From Saprospiraceae bacterium (lineage in GTDB: Bacteria > Bacteroidota > Bacteroidia > Chitinophagales > Saprospiraceae): DNA of 40,455 nucleotides. Below the pieces are notes generated by a model. It was given only the letters and a program-made list of their open reading frames with translations. It was not told the origin of the DNA and did no database searches. Where the stretch lies: positions 1 through 40,455 of the forward strand of contig JANQHF010000014.1 in NCBI GenBank assembly GCA_028282725.1, given 5' to 3'. A program made the position numbers and the translations under genes. This document shows, piece after piece, positions 8,936 to 17,950 of this stretch; within the stretch, counting starts at the first letter, position 1; every line of letters begins with the position of its first letter.

Positions 8936-10792
8936 ATGTATTTAAAATCCATACTCTCATCCCTGATCCTCCTTTGTTTTATAGGTTCTCTTAATGCCCA
9001 GGCCGATCGTTGGCAGCAAAAGGTAAAGTATAAGATGAAGATCGATTTCGATGTTAGAAATCATCAATTCACAGGAGAACAAGAATTGAGGTATTGGAAT
9101 AACTCGCCCGATACCCTGGACCGTGTATTCTACCATTTATACTTCAATGCATTTCAACCGAATAGCATGATGGATGTTCGCTCACGCAATATTCCTGATC
9201 CTGATAATCGAGTAAGAGACAGGATATCAAAACTAACGCCGGGAGAAAGAGGGTATCACAAGATAACGTCTCTTGAACAGGATGGTAAGGCTGTTCATTT
9301 CGAAGTGGTTGGAACGATCCTGGAGGTAGATCTTTTGAAGCCCATTCTTCCGGGCAAGAGTACGACCTTAAAAATGGAATTCAACAGCCAGGTGCCCGTT
9401 CAGGTCAGGAGAAGTGGAAGAGACAACAGAGAAGGCATTGACTATTCCATGTCACAATGGTATCCCAAATTATGTGAATATGACTACCAGGGGTGGCATG
9501 CCAATCCGTACATCGCCCGTGAATTCTACGGTGTGTGGGGAGACTTTGAAGTTGAGATCAATATTGACGGACGATATACTGTCGCTGCAGGAGGTGTATT
9601 AAAAAATGCCGATAAGATCGGACGCGGATACAGTGACAAGACAGCCAGGATTTCTGATAAAAAAGTGCGATGGAAATGGGAAGCAAAGAACGTTCATGAT
9701 TTCTTGTGGGCGGCAGACCGGGATTACGTGGTTGAATCTAAATTAATGAAAGGAGGGCCCATGGTTTACTTTGTTTATCAACCGGGAGAAAAGACCACGG
9801 AAAACTGGAAAAATCTACCGGAGGCTATGGACAAGGCATTGTCCTTTATGAATAAGAGGTACGGCACTTATCCTTATTCGGTATACAGCTTTATACAAGG
9901 AGGAGATGGAGGAATGGAATATCCGATGGCAACCCTCATTACCGGTGAGAGATCCTATTCAAGCCTGGTGGGAGTATCTATTCATGAATGGATGCACAGT
10001 TGGTATCAGATGGTGCTCGGGACGAATGAATCCCTGTATGCATGGATGGACGAAGGCTTTACCAGTTTTGCCACAAGTGAGGTAATGAATTATCTGAGAA
10101 TTCAAAAGCTGATTCCCGGCACCCCTGTTGATAATCCGCAATTGGGATCGGTCAATGGCTTGATCAGGTTTCACAAAAGCGGCAGATCCGAACCTCTTTC
10201 AATTCATTCCGACCACTTCATGACCAATTCGGGTTATGGAGTCGGGGCTTATACCAAAGGTCAAGTATTACTGGAGCAGTTAAAATACATCATGGGTGAG
10301 GAAGACTTCTACAGGGCCCTGCTCAGATATTATGATACATGGAAATTCAAACATCCTAATGCCAACGACTTTTTCAGGATCATGGAAAAAGAATCAGGGC
10401 TCGAATTGGATTGGTTCAAGGAGTATTTCGTGAATACAACTCATTACCCTGATTATACGATCGAAAATGTAGAGGGGTTGGAAAACGGAACCACGAAGAT
10501 CGACCTGGTTAAGAATGGAGTGATGCCCATGCCACTGGATATAGTAATCACCTATAACGACGACACGAAAACGCTGGCCAACATTCCGCTGAGGATCATG
10601 AGAGGTCATAAACCTGCAAATAAGGACAATGTACATTTCATTCTAGCAGAAGATTGGCCGTGGACTCATCCCGAATATTCATTGATCCTGGAATTTCCGA
10701 TTGAGGACATCAAGACGATCGAAATCGATCCGTCCGGGAGCATGATTGACCTGAACAGGTCGGATAATGTTTGGTCGGGTGAAAATCCTTAA
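8936..10792 (+). CDS. Secreted M1-family-like zinc metallopeptidase
   Basis: A 618-residue exported peptidase related to M1 aminopeptidases. It begins with a signal peptide (hydrophobic SILSSLILLCFIGSL, cleavage near LNAQA). An N-terminal beta domain leads into the catalytic domain with the zinc motif HEWMH at 350-354 and the third ligand Glu373 in DEGFTSF. GGMEYP at about 325-330 corresponds to the GAMEN-type exopeptidase motif of M1 enzymes, altered but with Met-Glu kept. The protein should act in the periplasm or outside the cell, releasing amino acids from peptides. The ATG at 8936 is preferred over a GTG at 8915 because it starts directly at the signal peptide and clears the -7 box. It is probably monocistronic. 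Confidence 0.85.
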   Translation: MYLKSILSSLILLCFIGSLNAQADRWQQKVKYKMKIDFDVRNHQFTGEQELRYWNNSPDTLDRVFYHLYFNAFQPNSMMDVRSRNIPDPDNRVRDRISKLTPGERGYHKITSLEQDGKAVHFEVVGTILEVDLLKPILPGKSTTLKMEFNSQVPVQVRRSGRDNREGIDYSMSQWYPKLCEYDYQGWHANPYIAREFYGVWGDFEVEINIDGRYTVAAGGVLKNADKIGRGYSDKTARISDKKVRWKWEAKNVHDFLWAADRDYVVESKLMKGGPMVYFVYQPGEKTTENWKNLPEAMDKALSFMNKRYGTYPYSVYSFIQGGDGGMEYPMATLITGERSYSSLVGVSIHEWMHSWYQMVLGTNESLYAWMDEGFTSFATSEVMNYLRIQKLIPGTPVDNPQLGSVNGLIRFHKSGRSEPLSIHSDHFMTNSGYGVGAYTKGQVLLEQLKYIMGEEDFYRALLRYYDTWKFKHPNANDFFRIMEKESGLELDWFKEYFVNTTHYPDYTIENVEGLENGTTKIDLVKNGVMPMPLDIVITYNDDTKTLANIPLRIMRGHKPANKDNVHFILAEDWPWTHPEYSLILEFPIEDIKTIEIDPSGSMIDLNRSDNVWSGENP

Positions 10793-10801
10793 AAGGGTCT
10801 G

Positions 10802-11092
10802 TTAAGCCCGTTGTCGTGGCTTTGTCTTACGACAATATCTGAAGGCATCTCTATATGAACGCTGTACCAATTCCTCGATGTTGGAGGATTTATTCTTTAT
10901 GATTACGTCAGGTCCTGAAATACCGATTTGAAGACTTATCTCGTAAATGGGTGTGCCTTTACCTTCCTGCTTGATGTGAATAGTGGCATAAAGGAGATGT
11001 TTGAATTTTTCAGAAAGCTGGTACAGGTGCCATTTTAGCTTTCTGACATATTTATTTGGCAAATCGGTAGTATTCTGAGCGGTTATTTTCAT
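10802..11092 (-). CDS. HPF/RaiA-like ribosome-associated protein
   Basis: A 96-residue basic protein whose arrangement resembles the short ribosome hibernation promoting factor family: an N-terminal beta strand and helix (ITAQNTTDLPNKYVRKLKWHL), paired beta strands (ATIHIKQEGKGTPIYEISLQI), then a conserved-looking ISGPDVIIKNKSSNIEELVQ and a final Arg/Lys-rich helix (RDAFRYCRKTKPRQ). Family members bind the 30S decoding centre in stationary phase and block translation. The similarity is by layout and scattered residues only, so this call is moderate. It converges with the metallopeptidase gene (9 bp between stops) and is divergent from the aldolase gene. Confidence 0.55.
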   Translation of the reverse strand: MKITAQNTTDLPNKYVRKLKWHLYQLSEKFKHLLYATIHIKQEGKGTPIYEISLQIGISGPDVIIKNKSSNIEELVQRSYRDAFRYCRKTKPRQRA

Positions 11093-11262
11093 ATTGGACC
11101 GGGATTTAATATATCGCTAAAACGTGGTTTTTGAATGCTTTATTCTATAAGAATTTGATCCATTTCAATAAAATTTCGGATGACCGACAAAAGTCCTGAA
11201 AGCTGTTGATATTCCTGAACATCGTCGGCAGCCAATGGCTGGAGAAGCTTGACAGATAATCC

Positions 11263-11270
11263 TATCTTTA
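11263..11270 (+). promoter_or_regulatory. Candidate -7 box for the aldolase gene
   Basis: TATCTTTA matches TAnnTTTG at 7 of 8 positions and lies 25 bp before the ATG at 11296, which fits a short leader. I do not see a good -33 element. Confidence 0.35.
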
Positions 11271-11295
11271 CACCGATTTAACAAAAAACAAGAAG

Positions 11296-12363
11296 ATGTC
11301 AGCATTCAATAAAGGAGTTATTCATGGCCAGGAGCTTAAAGATTTGTTGGATTACGCCAACCAAAATAATTTTGCACTTCCTGCAGTAAATGTCATAGGA
11401 ACCAATTCGGTAAATGCCGTTTTAGAGACTGCCAGGGAAGTCAATTCCCCGGTCATGATCCAATTCAGTAATGGAGGAGGAAGTTTTAATGCCGGAAAAG
11501 GATTGTCCAATGACAATCAGAAAGCATCTATCCTGGGTGCAAAAACAGGAGCCATCCACGTCCATGAATTGGCCGAGCATTACGGTGTTACCGTTGTATT
11601 GCACACCGATCATTGTGCTAAAAAGTTATTGCCATGGGTGAAGGGATTGATCCGGGAAGGATTCAAATTTCACGAAATCTATGGAAAGCCTCTGTACAGT
11701 TCTCACATGCTGGACCTTTCTGAGGAAAGTATCGAAGAGAATATGGATATCTCTACTGACTACTTCAGAGAAATGAATAAGTTGGGTATGACCCTCGAAA
11801 TCGAGTTAGGAGTAACAGGTGGAGAAGAAGATGGTGTGGACAACACTGATGTCGATAGCTCCAGGCTGTATACTCAACCCGAAGAGGTGGCCTATGCATA
11901 TGAAAGACTGATGGAGATTTCAGATCGGTTCACTGTTGCTGCGGCATTCGGAAATGTTCATGGCGTATATAAGCCGGGAAATGTTGAATTGAGACCAATC
12001 ATCCTGAAGAATTCCCAGGATTACGTAAAAGAAAAATTTGGCACGGGTGATCAGCCCATCAATTTCGTATTCCACGGAGGTTCGGGTTCGTCACAGGAAG
12101 AAATCCGCGAGGCCATTGAATACGGAGCCATTAAGATGAATATTGACACCGATATGCAGTGGGCATTCTGGTCCGGCGTGAAAGGCTACTACGAGAAGAA
12201 CAAGGATTATCTCCAGGGTCAGCTAGGCAACCCTGAAGGAGATGATGTACCCAATAAGAAGTACTATGATCCTCGCAAGTGGTTGAGAGTAGGGGAAGAG
12301 GCATTTAAAACGAGGTTGATCAAAGCTTTTGAAGATCTGAATTGTGTGGACCGGAGCAAGTAA
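11296..12363 (+). CDS. fbaA: Class II fructose-bisphosphate aldolase
   Basis: A 355-residue zinc-dependent aldolase that reversibly cleaves fructose 1,6-bisphosphate to dihydroxyacetone phosphate and glyceraldehyde 3-phosphate in the cytoplasm. The features are those of the longer FbaA (class IIA) type: HTDHC with the catalytic Asp and a zinc His, ELGVTGGEEDGVDN, the zinc-ligand segment AAFGNVHGVYKPGN, the phosphate loop FHGGSGSS, and NIDTDMQWAFWSG binding the second phosphate. The length matches E. coli FbaA (about 359). The gene converges with the M20 hydrolase gene, with only 8 bp between stop codons inside a perfect palindrome. Confidence 0.95.
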   Translation: MSAFNKGVIHGQELKDLLDYANQNNFALPAVNVIGTNSVNAVLETAREVNSPVMIQFSNGGGSFNAGKGLSNDNQKASILGAKTGAIHVHELAEHYGVTVVLHTDHCAKKLLPWVKGLIREGFKFHEIYGKPLYSSHMLDLSEESIEENMDISTDYFREMNKLGMTLEIELGVTGGEEDGVDNTDVDSSRLYTQPEEVAYAYERLMEISDRFTVAAAFGNVHGVYKPGNVELRPIILKNSQDYVKEKFGTGDQPINFVFHGGSGSSQEEIREAIEYGAIKMNIDTDMQWAFWSGVKGYYEKNKDYLQGQLGNPEGDDVPNKKYYDPRKWLRVGEEAFKTRLIKAFEDLNCVDRSK

Positions 12364-12379
12364 ATCCCAATTTACTTGC
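12356..12379. terminator. Palindromic hairpin spanning two convergent stop codons
   Basis: GCAAGTAAAT (12356-12365) and ATTTACTTGC (12370-12379) form a perfect 10-bp stem around CCCA. The stem contains the aldolase stop (12361-12363) and the M20 hydrolase stop (12372-12374), each as part of one arm. No T-tract follows on either strand, so this could be a bidirectional transcript-end stabiliser rather than a classical terminator. Confidence 0.5.
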
Positions 12380-13790
12380 GATAATCAAGAGCAGGCTTTC
12401 TATTGCCAAGAAGAGCTTCATATTCAAAGTCAGGACCCCTCCTTTCTTTGAACTCGGCTTTTATAGGATTCAATAGAGTTGGATCGTCGATAAGGTCGAT
12501 TACCGAAAGTGCCAGGGTCTTGGCTGAAACGATCATTCCCTTGTGACCAATGGACATGCCACCGGCAGCTACAGCTTGCCAACTATGCGGAGGGGTACCA
12601 GGCACCCAGGTTGCAGCACGAATCGCAGCCAGGGGGACATTCCAACTGACATCACCGGTATCAGCCGATGCTTTTCCATACGTGAATACCATTGGTTGAA
12701 TCTTTCCTGCACTTTCTAATGGCTTTTTGACATTCAGCGAATTTTGAATGGCTTTTGCAAATTCCATTTCCTGGTCATTGTAAGACACGCCTCCTACGAT
12801 TGTGAGATTGTCGTGCATTATTTGTGCTAATTCCGAATTCGGCAGACGATCATATGTACCTCCTATAATCTCGTAACTCATTGATGTTTCAGTACCCATT
12901 GCTGCTCCTTCAGCAGCTTTCAGGATCCTTCGCCATACGGACTTGAGCTCTTCCCTGTTTGAATGTCTCACTACATAATACACCTGTGCCTCAGCAGGTA
13001 CAATGTTTGGAGCATCGCCTCCTTTGGTTATGGAATAATGAATGCGAGTCGGTTCAGTGGTATGTTCTCTTAATAGATTGACCATTACATTCATTGCCTC
13101 TACGCCATCGAGTGCTGACCTTCCTCTCTCAGGAGATACCGCGGCATGAGAAGAATGGCCGGTGAAGGTAAATTTTGCTGATATTGTGGCCAGATTCGTT
13201 GAGGGATTGGACGTATTCGCATCTCCCGGATGCCAGGAAACTACTGCATCAACATCATCAAATAATCCTGCACGGACCATATACACTTTCCCTGAGCCAC
13301 CTTCCTCAGCTGGTGTGCCGTAAAACCGAATGGTGCCTTGCCTGCCACTGGATTGCAACCAGTTCTTAGCAGCGATTGCAGCCGCCATTGATCCTGTCCC
13401 AAACAAATGATGACCACAGGCCTGACCCGGTGCTCCATCGACCCTGGCTTTAAACTCAGGAATCGCCTCTTGTGACATCCCGGGAAGTGCATCATACTCA
13501 CCAAGCACACCAATCACCGGATCTCCTGAGCCATAACTTGCAACAAAAGCCGTCGGTATACCTGCCACTCCTGACTCGATTTCAAATCCCTCTTTCTGTA
13601 ACTCTGAAATGAGTAAAGCCGAACTCCTGAATTCGAGATATCCCAATTCAGGATTTTCCCAAAGCTCGTGGGCAATATTGACATAACGTTCATAATTCGC
13701 GTCGATTTCTTTGATCACCAGCTCTTTATGAGACTGGCAATAACTGATAATTGGTGCGATGGTGACCAGGAAGAGGACAAAGGATCTCAT
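12372..13790 (-). CDS. Secreted M20D amidohydrolase (AbgB-like)
   Basis: A 472-residue M20D-family metallohydrolase with a signal peptide (MRSFVLFLVTIAPIISYC, cleavage near SYCQS). The di-metal site is visible as GEYDALPGMSQ, ACGHHLFGTGS (the Cys-Gly-His-His typical of M20D) and PAEEGGSGK. The length and the wording of these motifs fit the AbgB branch (p-aminobenzoyl-glutamate hydrolase subunit B), which cleaves amide-linked amino acids from an acyl or aryl group. Unlike cytoplasmic AbgB, this copy appears to be exported to the periplasm. No AbgA partner is adjacent. The gene stands alone between aldolase and dnaG, 90 bp after dnaG's stop in the genome and transcribed the same way. Confidence 0.82.
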   Translation of the reverse strand: MRSFVLFLVTIAPIISYCQSHKELVIKEIDANYERYVNIAHELWENPELGYLEFRSSALLISELQKEGFEIESGVAGIPTAFVASYGSGDPVIGVLGEYDALPGMSQEAIPEFKARVDGAPGQACGHHLFGTGSMAAAIAAKNWLQSSGRQGTIRFYGTPAEEGGSGKVYMVRAGLFDDVDAVVSWHPGDANTSNPSTNLATISAKFTFTGHSSHAAVSPERGRSALDGVEAMNVMVNLLREHTTEPTRIHYSITKGGDAPNIVPAEAQVYYVVRHSNREELKSVWRRILKAAEGAAMGTETSMSYEIIGGTYDRLPNSELAQIMHDNLTIVGGVSYNDQEMEFAKAIQNSLNVKKPLESAGKIQPMVFTYGKASADTGDVSWNVPLAAIRAATWVPGTPPHSWQAVAAGGMSIGHKGMIVSAKTLALSVIDLIDDPTLLNPIKAEFKERRGPDFEYEALLGNRKPALDYRK

Positions 13791-13880
13791 GTGTTTATAA
13801 ATATTGATATTCTAAATATAATCAGTGGTATACAAAGGGAGAAAGGGCAGACCTCTTACTTTTCAATTCAGAAAAGTATT

Positions 13881-15809
13881 CTACATTACCGTAACCTTCA
13901 ATTCTTCGGCCAGTTGTTGTCGTTCTTTCAATAACTTCTGATAAGCCGTGATCAGGATGACATCCTTGCTCTCATCGGTATTATCGGAGAAAATCCTTTT
14001 GAGTTCTTCAATACGCTCAACGATCTTCTTGAGTTTAAATCGAAGAATAGCCTGGTAACTGTCTTTTACGTGATTCTCTTCGACAGGTTTTTGTGTTTGA
14101 AGTTCCAGGCCCTTTTTTGACCATTCGGCATATGTATACTTTTCAGAGAGGACGTCGACTGCAAAAGTACGGACTTGCTCATTGCTATGCTCTGTCCAAT
14201 AAGACGATTGGACTTCTATCTGGTCATTAAGAATCTTCGAATATTCCTGCAAGATGATTTTCGTCAACTCATCCTTGAAATAGTCTGTAATCCCCTCAAG
14301 GTTGTTCAGGATGTACGTGGCTATGTTTAGTTTTTTGTCTTCATCATACCATTTATTACCCGAAGTGATCAAGACGCGCACGATATCTCGTTCCTGGTAT
14401 TCAGTTGGGTCCACGATCTGTTGAATGCCCTGAGAATGATCCTCACCAGGATCAAAATCAACAAATTTTTCACGGACCGGCACATAGGAGGTTTCCCTTG
14501 ACTTTTTCTTGGATACGTCCTTCCTGATATTTTTGTTGATTTCCCTGAAGAGGGTACGTTCATCAATATCGAGAATCCCTGCACATTCTTTTACGTAGAC
14601 GGATCTTTTGATCTGATCTCTTATCAACGACAAACTCTTTGAAAGTTCTTTGATATGCACACTTTTGTTGACCGGGTCCATTTTGTATTCGGTATCGATC
14701 TTGTGTGCCTGGTATAAAATAAAATCAGCCTTGTGCGATTCGATGAATTCCGTAAAGGCTGATTTACCCAATTCATTTACCTGGCTGTCGGGATCCTGGC
14801 CAGCTGGCAATAATACAAGACTGACATTTATCCCTTGTTCAAGGAAGATATTCAGTCCCCGGATTGCCGCTTTTTCACCTGCCAAGTCTCCGTCAAAGAT
14901 CACGAGCACATTCGAAGTGAATCTCTTAATCAACCTTGCCTGCTGCTCCGTCAGGGAAGTTCCTGAAGAAGCGACTACATTAGTTATGTCCGATTGGTGC
15001 AAGGCCAGAACATCGGTATATCCTTCTACAAGAATACATTGATCTGACTTTCTGATTGAAGTTCTTGCCTGGTATAAGCCGTAGAGCGTCTTTCGCTTAT
15101 TATAGATGGGAGATTCCGGGCTGTTGAGATATTTCGGCGCCTTGACATTGTCCTTTATAATTCTCCCTCCAAATCCAATGACCTTACCACTCAGATTGTG
15201 AAAGGGAAAGATGACCCGTTCCCGAAAAAAGTCAAGCCCCTTGCTCGACAACAGGCCGACCTCTTTCAGCAGGTCTTCATTATATCCTTTACCCAGGGCG
15301 TAATTTTTAAATTGATTCGGGTCGCGGTATCCATAGCCCAATCCAAAGGTCTTCATCGTCTGTTCATTAAGACCCCGGTGTTTAAAGTAAGAAAGTCCTA
15401 TAGAACGTCCTTCCGCCGAGAAATGCAATTGCTCCTGAAAGTATTCGGCCGCCATTTCGCTGATGATCAAAAGACTTTCGTTGTGCTTTTGCTCTTCAAG
15501 CGCCTCATCTGATCTGACCTCTTCCTCGATCCTGATATTGTATTTCTGTGCCAGGTAGCGCAATGCTTCGGGGTAAGTAAAATTTTCGTGCTCCATTAAA
15601 AAATTTACAGCCCCGCCTCCTTTTCCGCATCCAAAACACTTATATAGATTTTTTGCTGGCGAAACTGTGAAAGAAGGGGTTTTTTCATTGTGAAAAGGGC
15701 ATAAGCCGATCAGGTTAGCACCGCGACGTTTTAGATTGACGTAATCATTGATTACTTCATCCACCTTGGCAACACTCATAATTTCGTCGATCGTACTTCT
15801 TTTGATCAT
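13881..15809 (-). CDS. dnaG: DNA primase
   Basis: A 642-residue bacterial primase that makes RNA primers at the replication fork. The N-terminal CHC2 zinc finger is at 37-61 (Cys37, His40, Cys58, Cys61 in LCPFHNEKTPSF and YKCFGCGKGG). The catalytic core includes FFRERVIFPFHN and IGFGGR. The TOPRIM metal-binding motifs are LVEGYTDVLALHQ and FDGDLAGEKAAIRG. The C-terminal ~200 residues are the less conserved helicase-interacting region. The start MIKRSTIDEIMSVAKVDEVI matches the usual primase N-terminus. It follows dapB by 12 bp and is likely transcribed with it. Confidence 0.96.
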   Translation of the reverse strand: MIKRSTIDEIMSVAKVDEVINDYVNLKRRGANLIGLCPFHNEKTPSFTVSPAKNLYKCFGCGKGGGAVNFLMEHENFTYPEALRYLAQKYNIRIEEEVRSDEALEEQKHNESLLIISEMAAEYFQEQLHFSAEGRSIGLSYFKHRGLNEQTMKTFGLGYGYRDPNQFKNYALGKGYNEDLLKEVGLLSSKGLDFFRERVIFPFHNLSGKVIGFGGRIIKDNVKAPKYLNSPESPIYNKRKTLYGLYQARTSIRKSDQCILVEGYTDVLALHQSDITNVVASSGTSLTEQQARLIKRFTSNVLVIFDGDLAGEKAAIRGLNIFLEQGINVSLVLLPAGQDPDSQVNELGKSAFTEFIESHKADFILYQAHKIDTEYKMDPVNKSVHIKELSKSLSLIRDQIKRSVYVKECAGILDIDERTLFREINKNIRKDVSKKKSRETSYVPVREKFVDFDPGEDHSQGIQQIVDPTEYQERDIVRVLITSGNKWYDEDKKLNIATYILNNLEGITDYFKDELTKIILQEYSKILNDQIEVQSSYWTEHSNEQVRTFAVDVLSEKYTYAEWSKKGLELQTQKPVEENHVKDSYQAILRFKLKKIVERIEELKRIFSDNTDESKDVILITAYQKLLKERQQLAEELKVTVM

Positions 15810-15821
15810 ATCGGTAGTGAA

Positions 15822-16535
15822 TTACAACCCTAACATATCCTTCATCGAATATACACCATGTCTTCCATACAACCATTCCGCGGCAAGTACAGCGCCCAGG
15901 GCAAATCCATTCCTTGAAAATGCTTCATGAGCAATGGACAACCGATCAATATCCGAGGTGTACCTGACCTCGTGCATTCCAAAGACTTCTCCTGCGCGAA
16001 TGGAGTTGATGTGCAAGGTATCATCCTGTGCCGGCGAGAGATTCCACTCCTTTTTTCGATCTAGGTTTTCGATGATCTGTTCGGCAAGCGTCAGGGCGGT
16101 ACCACTTGGGGCATCCTTCTTATGGATATGATGGGACTCAACCATTGAAACGTCATACTGGGTATGATGATTCATGATCCGGGCTAATCTTTCATTGATG
16201 GCAAAGAGAATATTTACACCCAGGCTAAAATTCGAAGCATATAGAAAGGCCCCGTTCTTTTTTTGAACGAGTGAAGTTATTTCGTTCAAATGGTCTGTCC
16301 ATCCTGTTGTACCCGAGATCACCGGAATTTCCTCAGTAATAGCTTCGGATATGTTCTGAAAAGCAGACTCGGGATTTGAAAATTCGATGGCAACATCTCC
16401 TTGCTTTAGTATTAATGCCCGCTCCGAAGACATCAGGTGCCGGTCAATGATGCCGGAAATGATATGGCCCCTGGAACGTGCCAGCTGTTCGACGGCTTTT
16501 CCCATTTTACCATAGCCAATAATAACGATATTCAT
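15822..16535 (-). CDS. dapB: 4-hydroxy-tetrahydrodipicolinate reductase
   Basis: A 237-residue NAD(P)H-dependent reductase of the diaminopimelate/lysine pathway, supplying peptidoglycan precursors. The Rossmann glycine motif GYGKMGKAV opens the protein. ISGTTGW binds nucleotide, and the catalytic/substrate segment ESHHIHKKDAPSGTAL holds the conserved His-His and Lys followed by the Ser-Gly-Thr substrate loop. The start at 16535 (MNIVIIGYGKMG) was chosen because it places the Rossmann strand at the N-terminus; an in-frame start at 16604 would add 23 non-family residues. It is divergent from hemE across 100 bp and 12 bp upstream of dnaG. Confidence 0.94.
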   Translation of the reverse strand: MNIVIIGYGKMGKAVEQLARSRGHIISGIIDRHLMSSERALILKQGDVAIEFSNPESAFQNISEAITEEIPVISGTTGWTDHLNEITSLVQKKNGAFLYASNFSLGVNILFAINERLARIMNHHTQYDVSMVESHHIHKKDAPSGTALTLAEQIIENLDRKKEWNLSPAQDDTLHINSIRAGEVFGMHEVRYTSDIDRLSIAHEAFSRNGFALGAVLAAEWLYGRHGVYSMKDMLGL

Positions 16536-16583
16536 AACCCTGATTCTGTCTGCAATGATAGTTATAAGATAACGAATGATTTC

Positions 16584-16617
16584 TATTGAAACTATCTCAT
16601 TCATTAGACTACATTTG
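16584..16617 (+). promoter_or_regulatory. Promoter of hemE
   Basis: TACATTTG at 16610-16617 is a perfect TAnnTTTG -7 box. TATTG at 16584-16588 could be the -33 element, 21 bp upstream. Transcription would start near 16624, 12 nt before the ATG at 16636, which supports that start over the in-frame ATG at 16576. Confidence 0.5.
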
Positions 16618-16635
16618 CCCCGGCAAACGAGGCAT

Positions 16636-17664
16636 ATGACTTATCATAATAATATCCTTCTTGATGTCTTTTCCGGTGACGAGATTTCCCGGCCACCTGT
16701 TTGGATCATGAGACAAGCTGGTCGAATTCTTCCGGGTTACAAAAGGATCCGATCCGCTGTATCAGGATTCAAGGAATTGGTCAAATCTCCTGACCTTATT
16801 GCCGAGGCGACTGTCGAACCGCTGGAAGTATTAGGTGTCGATGCAGCGATCCTGTTCTCCGATATTTTAGTGATTCCGGAGGCAATGGGCGTGGATTACG
16901 ACATCATTGAAAAGACGGGACCTGTCTTTGACAATCCGATAAGGTCTGTTGGGCAAATCGATCATCTTCGGAAAGGGGAGGAAGTATTGCCGAAGTTGGA
17001 CTATGTCTTTCAGTCGATTGAAGTTACAAGGGAGGTTATTGCCCACCGTAACCCTTTGATCGGCTTTGCCGGTGCTCCCTGGACATTATTTGCCTATATG
17101 ATAGAAGGATCGGGGAGTAAGACCTTTTCAAGGGCGCGGAAATTCTTATATGAAGAACCCGATGCCGCACATCGTTTGATGGATGCGATTACGGAGAGTC
17201 TGATCGCTTACCTTAAAGAAAAGATCAACAGGGGATGTGATGTGATCCAATTGTTTGACAGTTGGGCAGAAATGCTCACGGAGGCTCAATACAAGCAATT
17301 TTGTATACCGTATATCAGCCGGATATTTGAAGAACTGCCTGAGGTGCCAAAAATCTTTTTCCCCAAGGGGGCCTGGTCAAGTATCAGTCATTTTAAAGGG
17401 ATGGCATTCGATGCGCTGAGTATCGATTGGAAGACACCAGTGACATATGTGCGTGAACAACTGGGAGCGAATCAGATCATACAGGGAAATATTGATCCTG
17501 CGTTGTTATATGCACGTCCTATGGAGATTGAATCTGCCGTACATGAACACATTCGTCTCACGGGAAGAAATCTCATCGTAAATCTTGGACATGGTGTGTA
17601 TCCCAACACCAACAGAGAACACGTAAAGGTGTTGGTAGATGCGGTCAAAGAGTATCGGTATTAG
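16636..17664 (+). CDS. hemE: Uroporphyrinogen decarboxylase
   Basis: A 342-residue cofactor-free enzyme that decarboxylates the four acetate side chains of uroporphyrinogen III to give coproporphyrinogen III in heme synthesis. The signature PVWIMRQAGRILPGYK near the N-terminus carries the conserved Arg residues. GFAGAPWTLFAYMIEG, DSWAEML, and LGHGVYPNTNREHVK at the C-terminus are also family hallmarks. The length is typical. The start at 16636 follows the promoter and avoids running into the dapB control region. No other heme genes are adjacent. Confidence 0.96.
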   Translation: MTYHNNILLDVFSGDEISRPPVWIMRQAGRILPGYKRIRSAVSGFKELVKSPDLIAEATVEPLEVLGVDAAILFSDILVIPEAMGVDYDIIEKTGPVFDNPIRSVGQIDHLRKGEEVLPKLDYVFQSIEVTREVIAHRNPLIGFAGAPWTLFAYMIEGSGSKTFSRARKFLYEEPDAAHRLMDAITESLIAYLKEKINRGCDVIQLFDSWAEMLTEAQYKQFCIPYISRIFEELPEVPKIFFPKGAWSSISHFKGMAFDALSIDWKTPVTYVREQLGANQIIQGNIDPALLYARPMEIESAVHEHIRLTGRNLIVNLGHGVYPNTNREHVKVLVDAVKEYRY

Positions 17665-17887
17665 ACAGTCTATTAAGGATTAAAGGCCTCTTTTATCATC
17701 AAGCTTCCATTGGTTTTTATCAAGTAACAATCAGGTAACTACCTTTCGTCTGCGCCTTGCCACAGGAATCGCATGTCCTCAATTAAGGCGGTATCAGATC
17801 AGCAGGCTTTTTAATGAACGCAGGGTCTTAAAGCCGGGCCACATACTATTATCGGAAAGAAAAAGTTTTAACATTCGAATAAATATC

Positions 17888-17895
17888 TACTTTTG
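17888..17895 (+). promoter_or_regulatory. -7 box upstream of accD
   Basis: TACTTTTG is a perfect match to TAnnTTTG. TTTT at 17866-17869 is a weak -33 candidate, 18 bp upstream. The implied leader is about 45-50 nt. The rest of 17665-17887 shows no gene; it holds a loose CGCCTT/AAGGCG pairing but no clear terminator. Confidence 0.45.
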
Positions 17896-17950
17896 GTAGG
17901 CTCTTTCATTGCAGAAGCCAAATTGTTAGGATCAACGAATAATCATTCAT

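Noticed and set aside
15748-16131. Plus-strand open frames over the dnaG/dapB junction
   Set aside because: They are shadows of well-conserved dnaG and dapB coding sequence.
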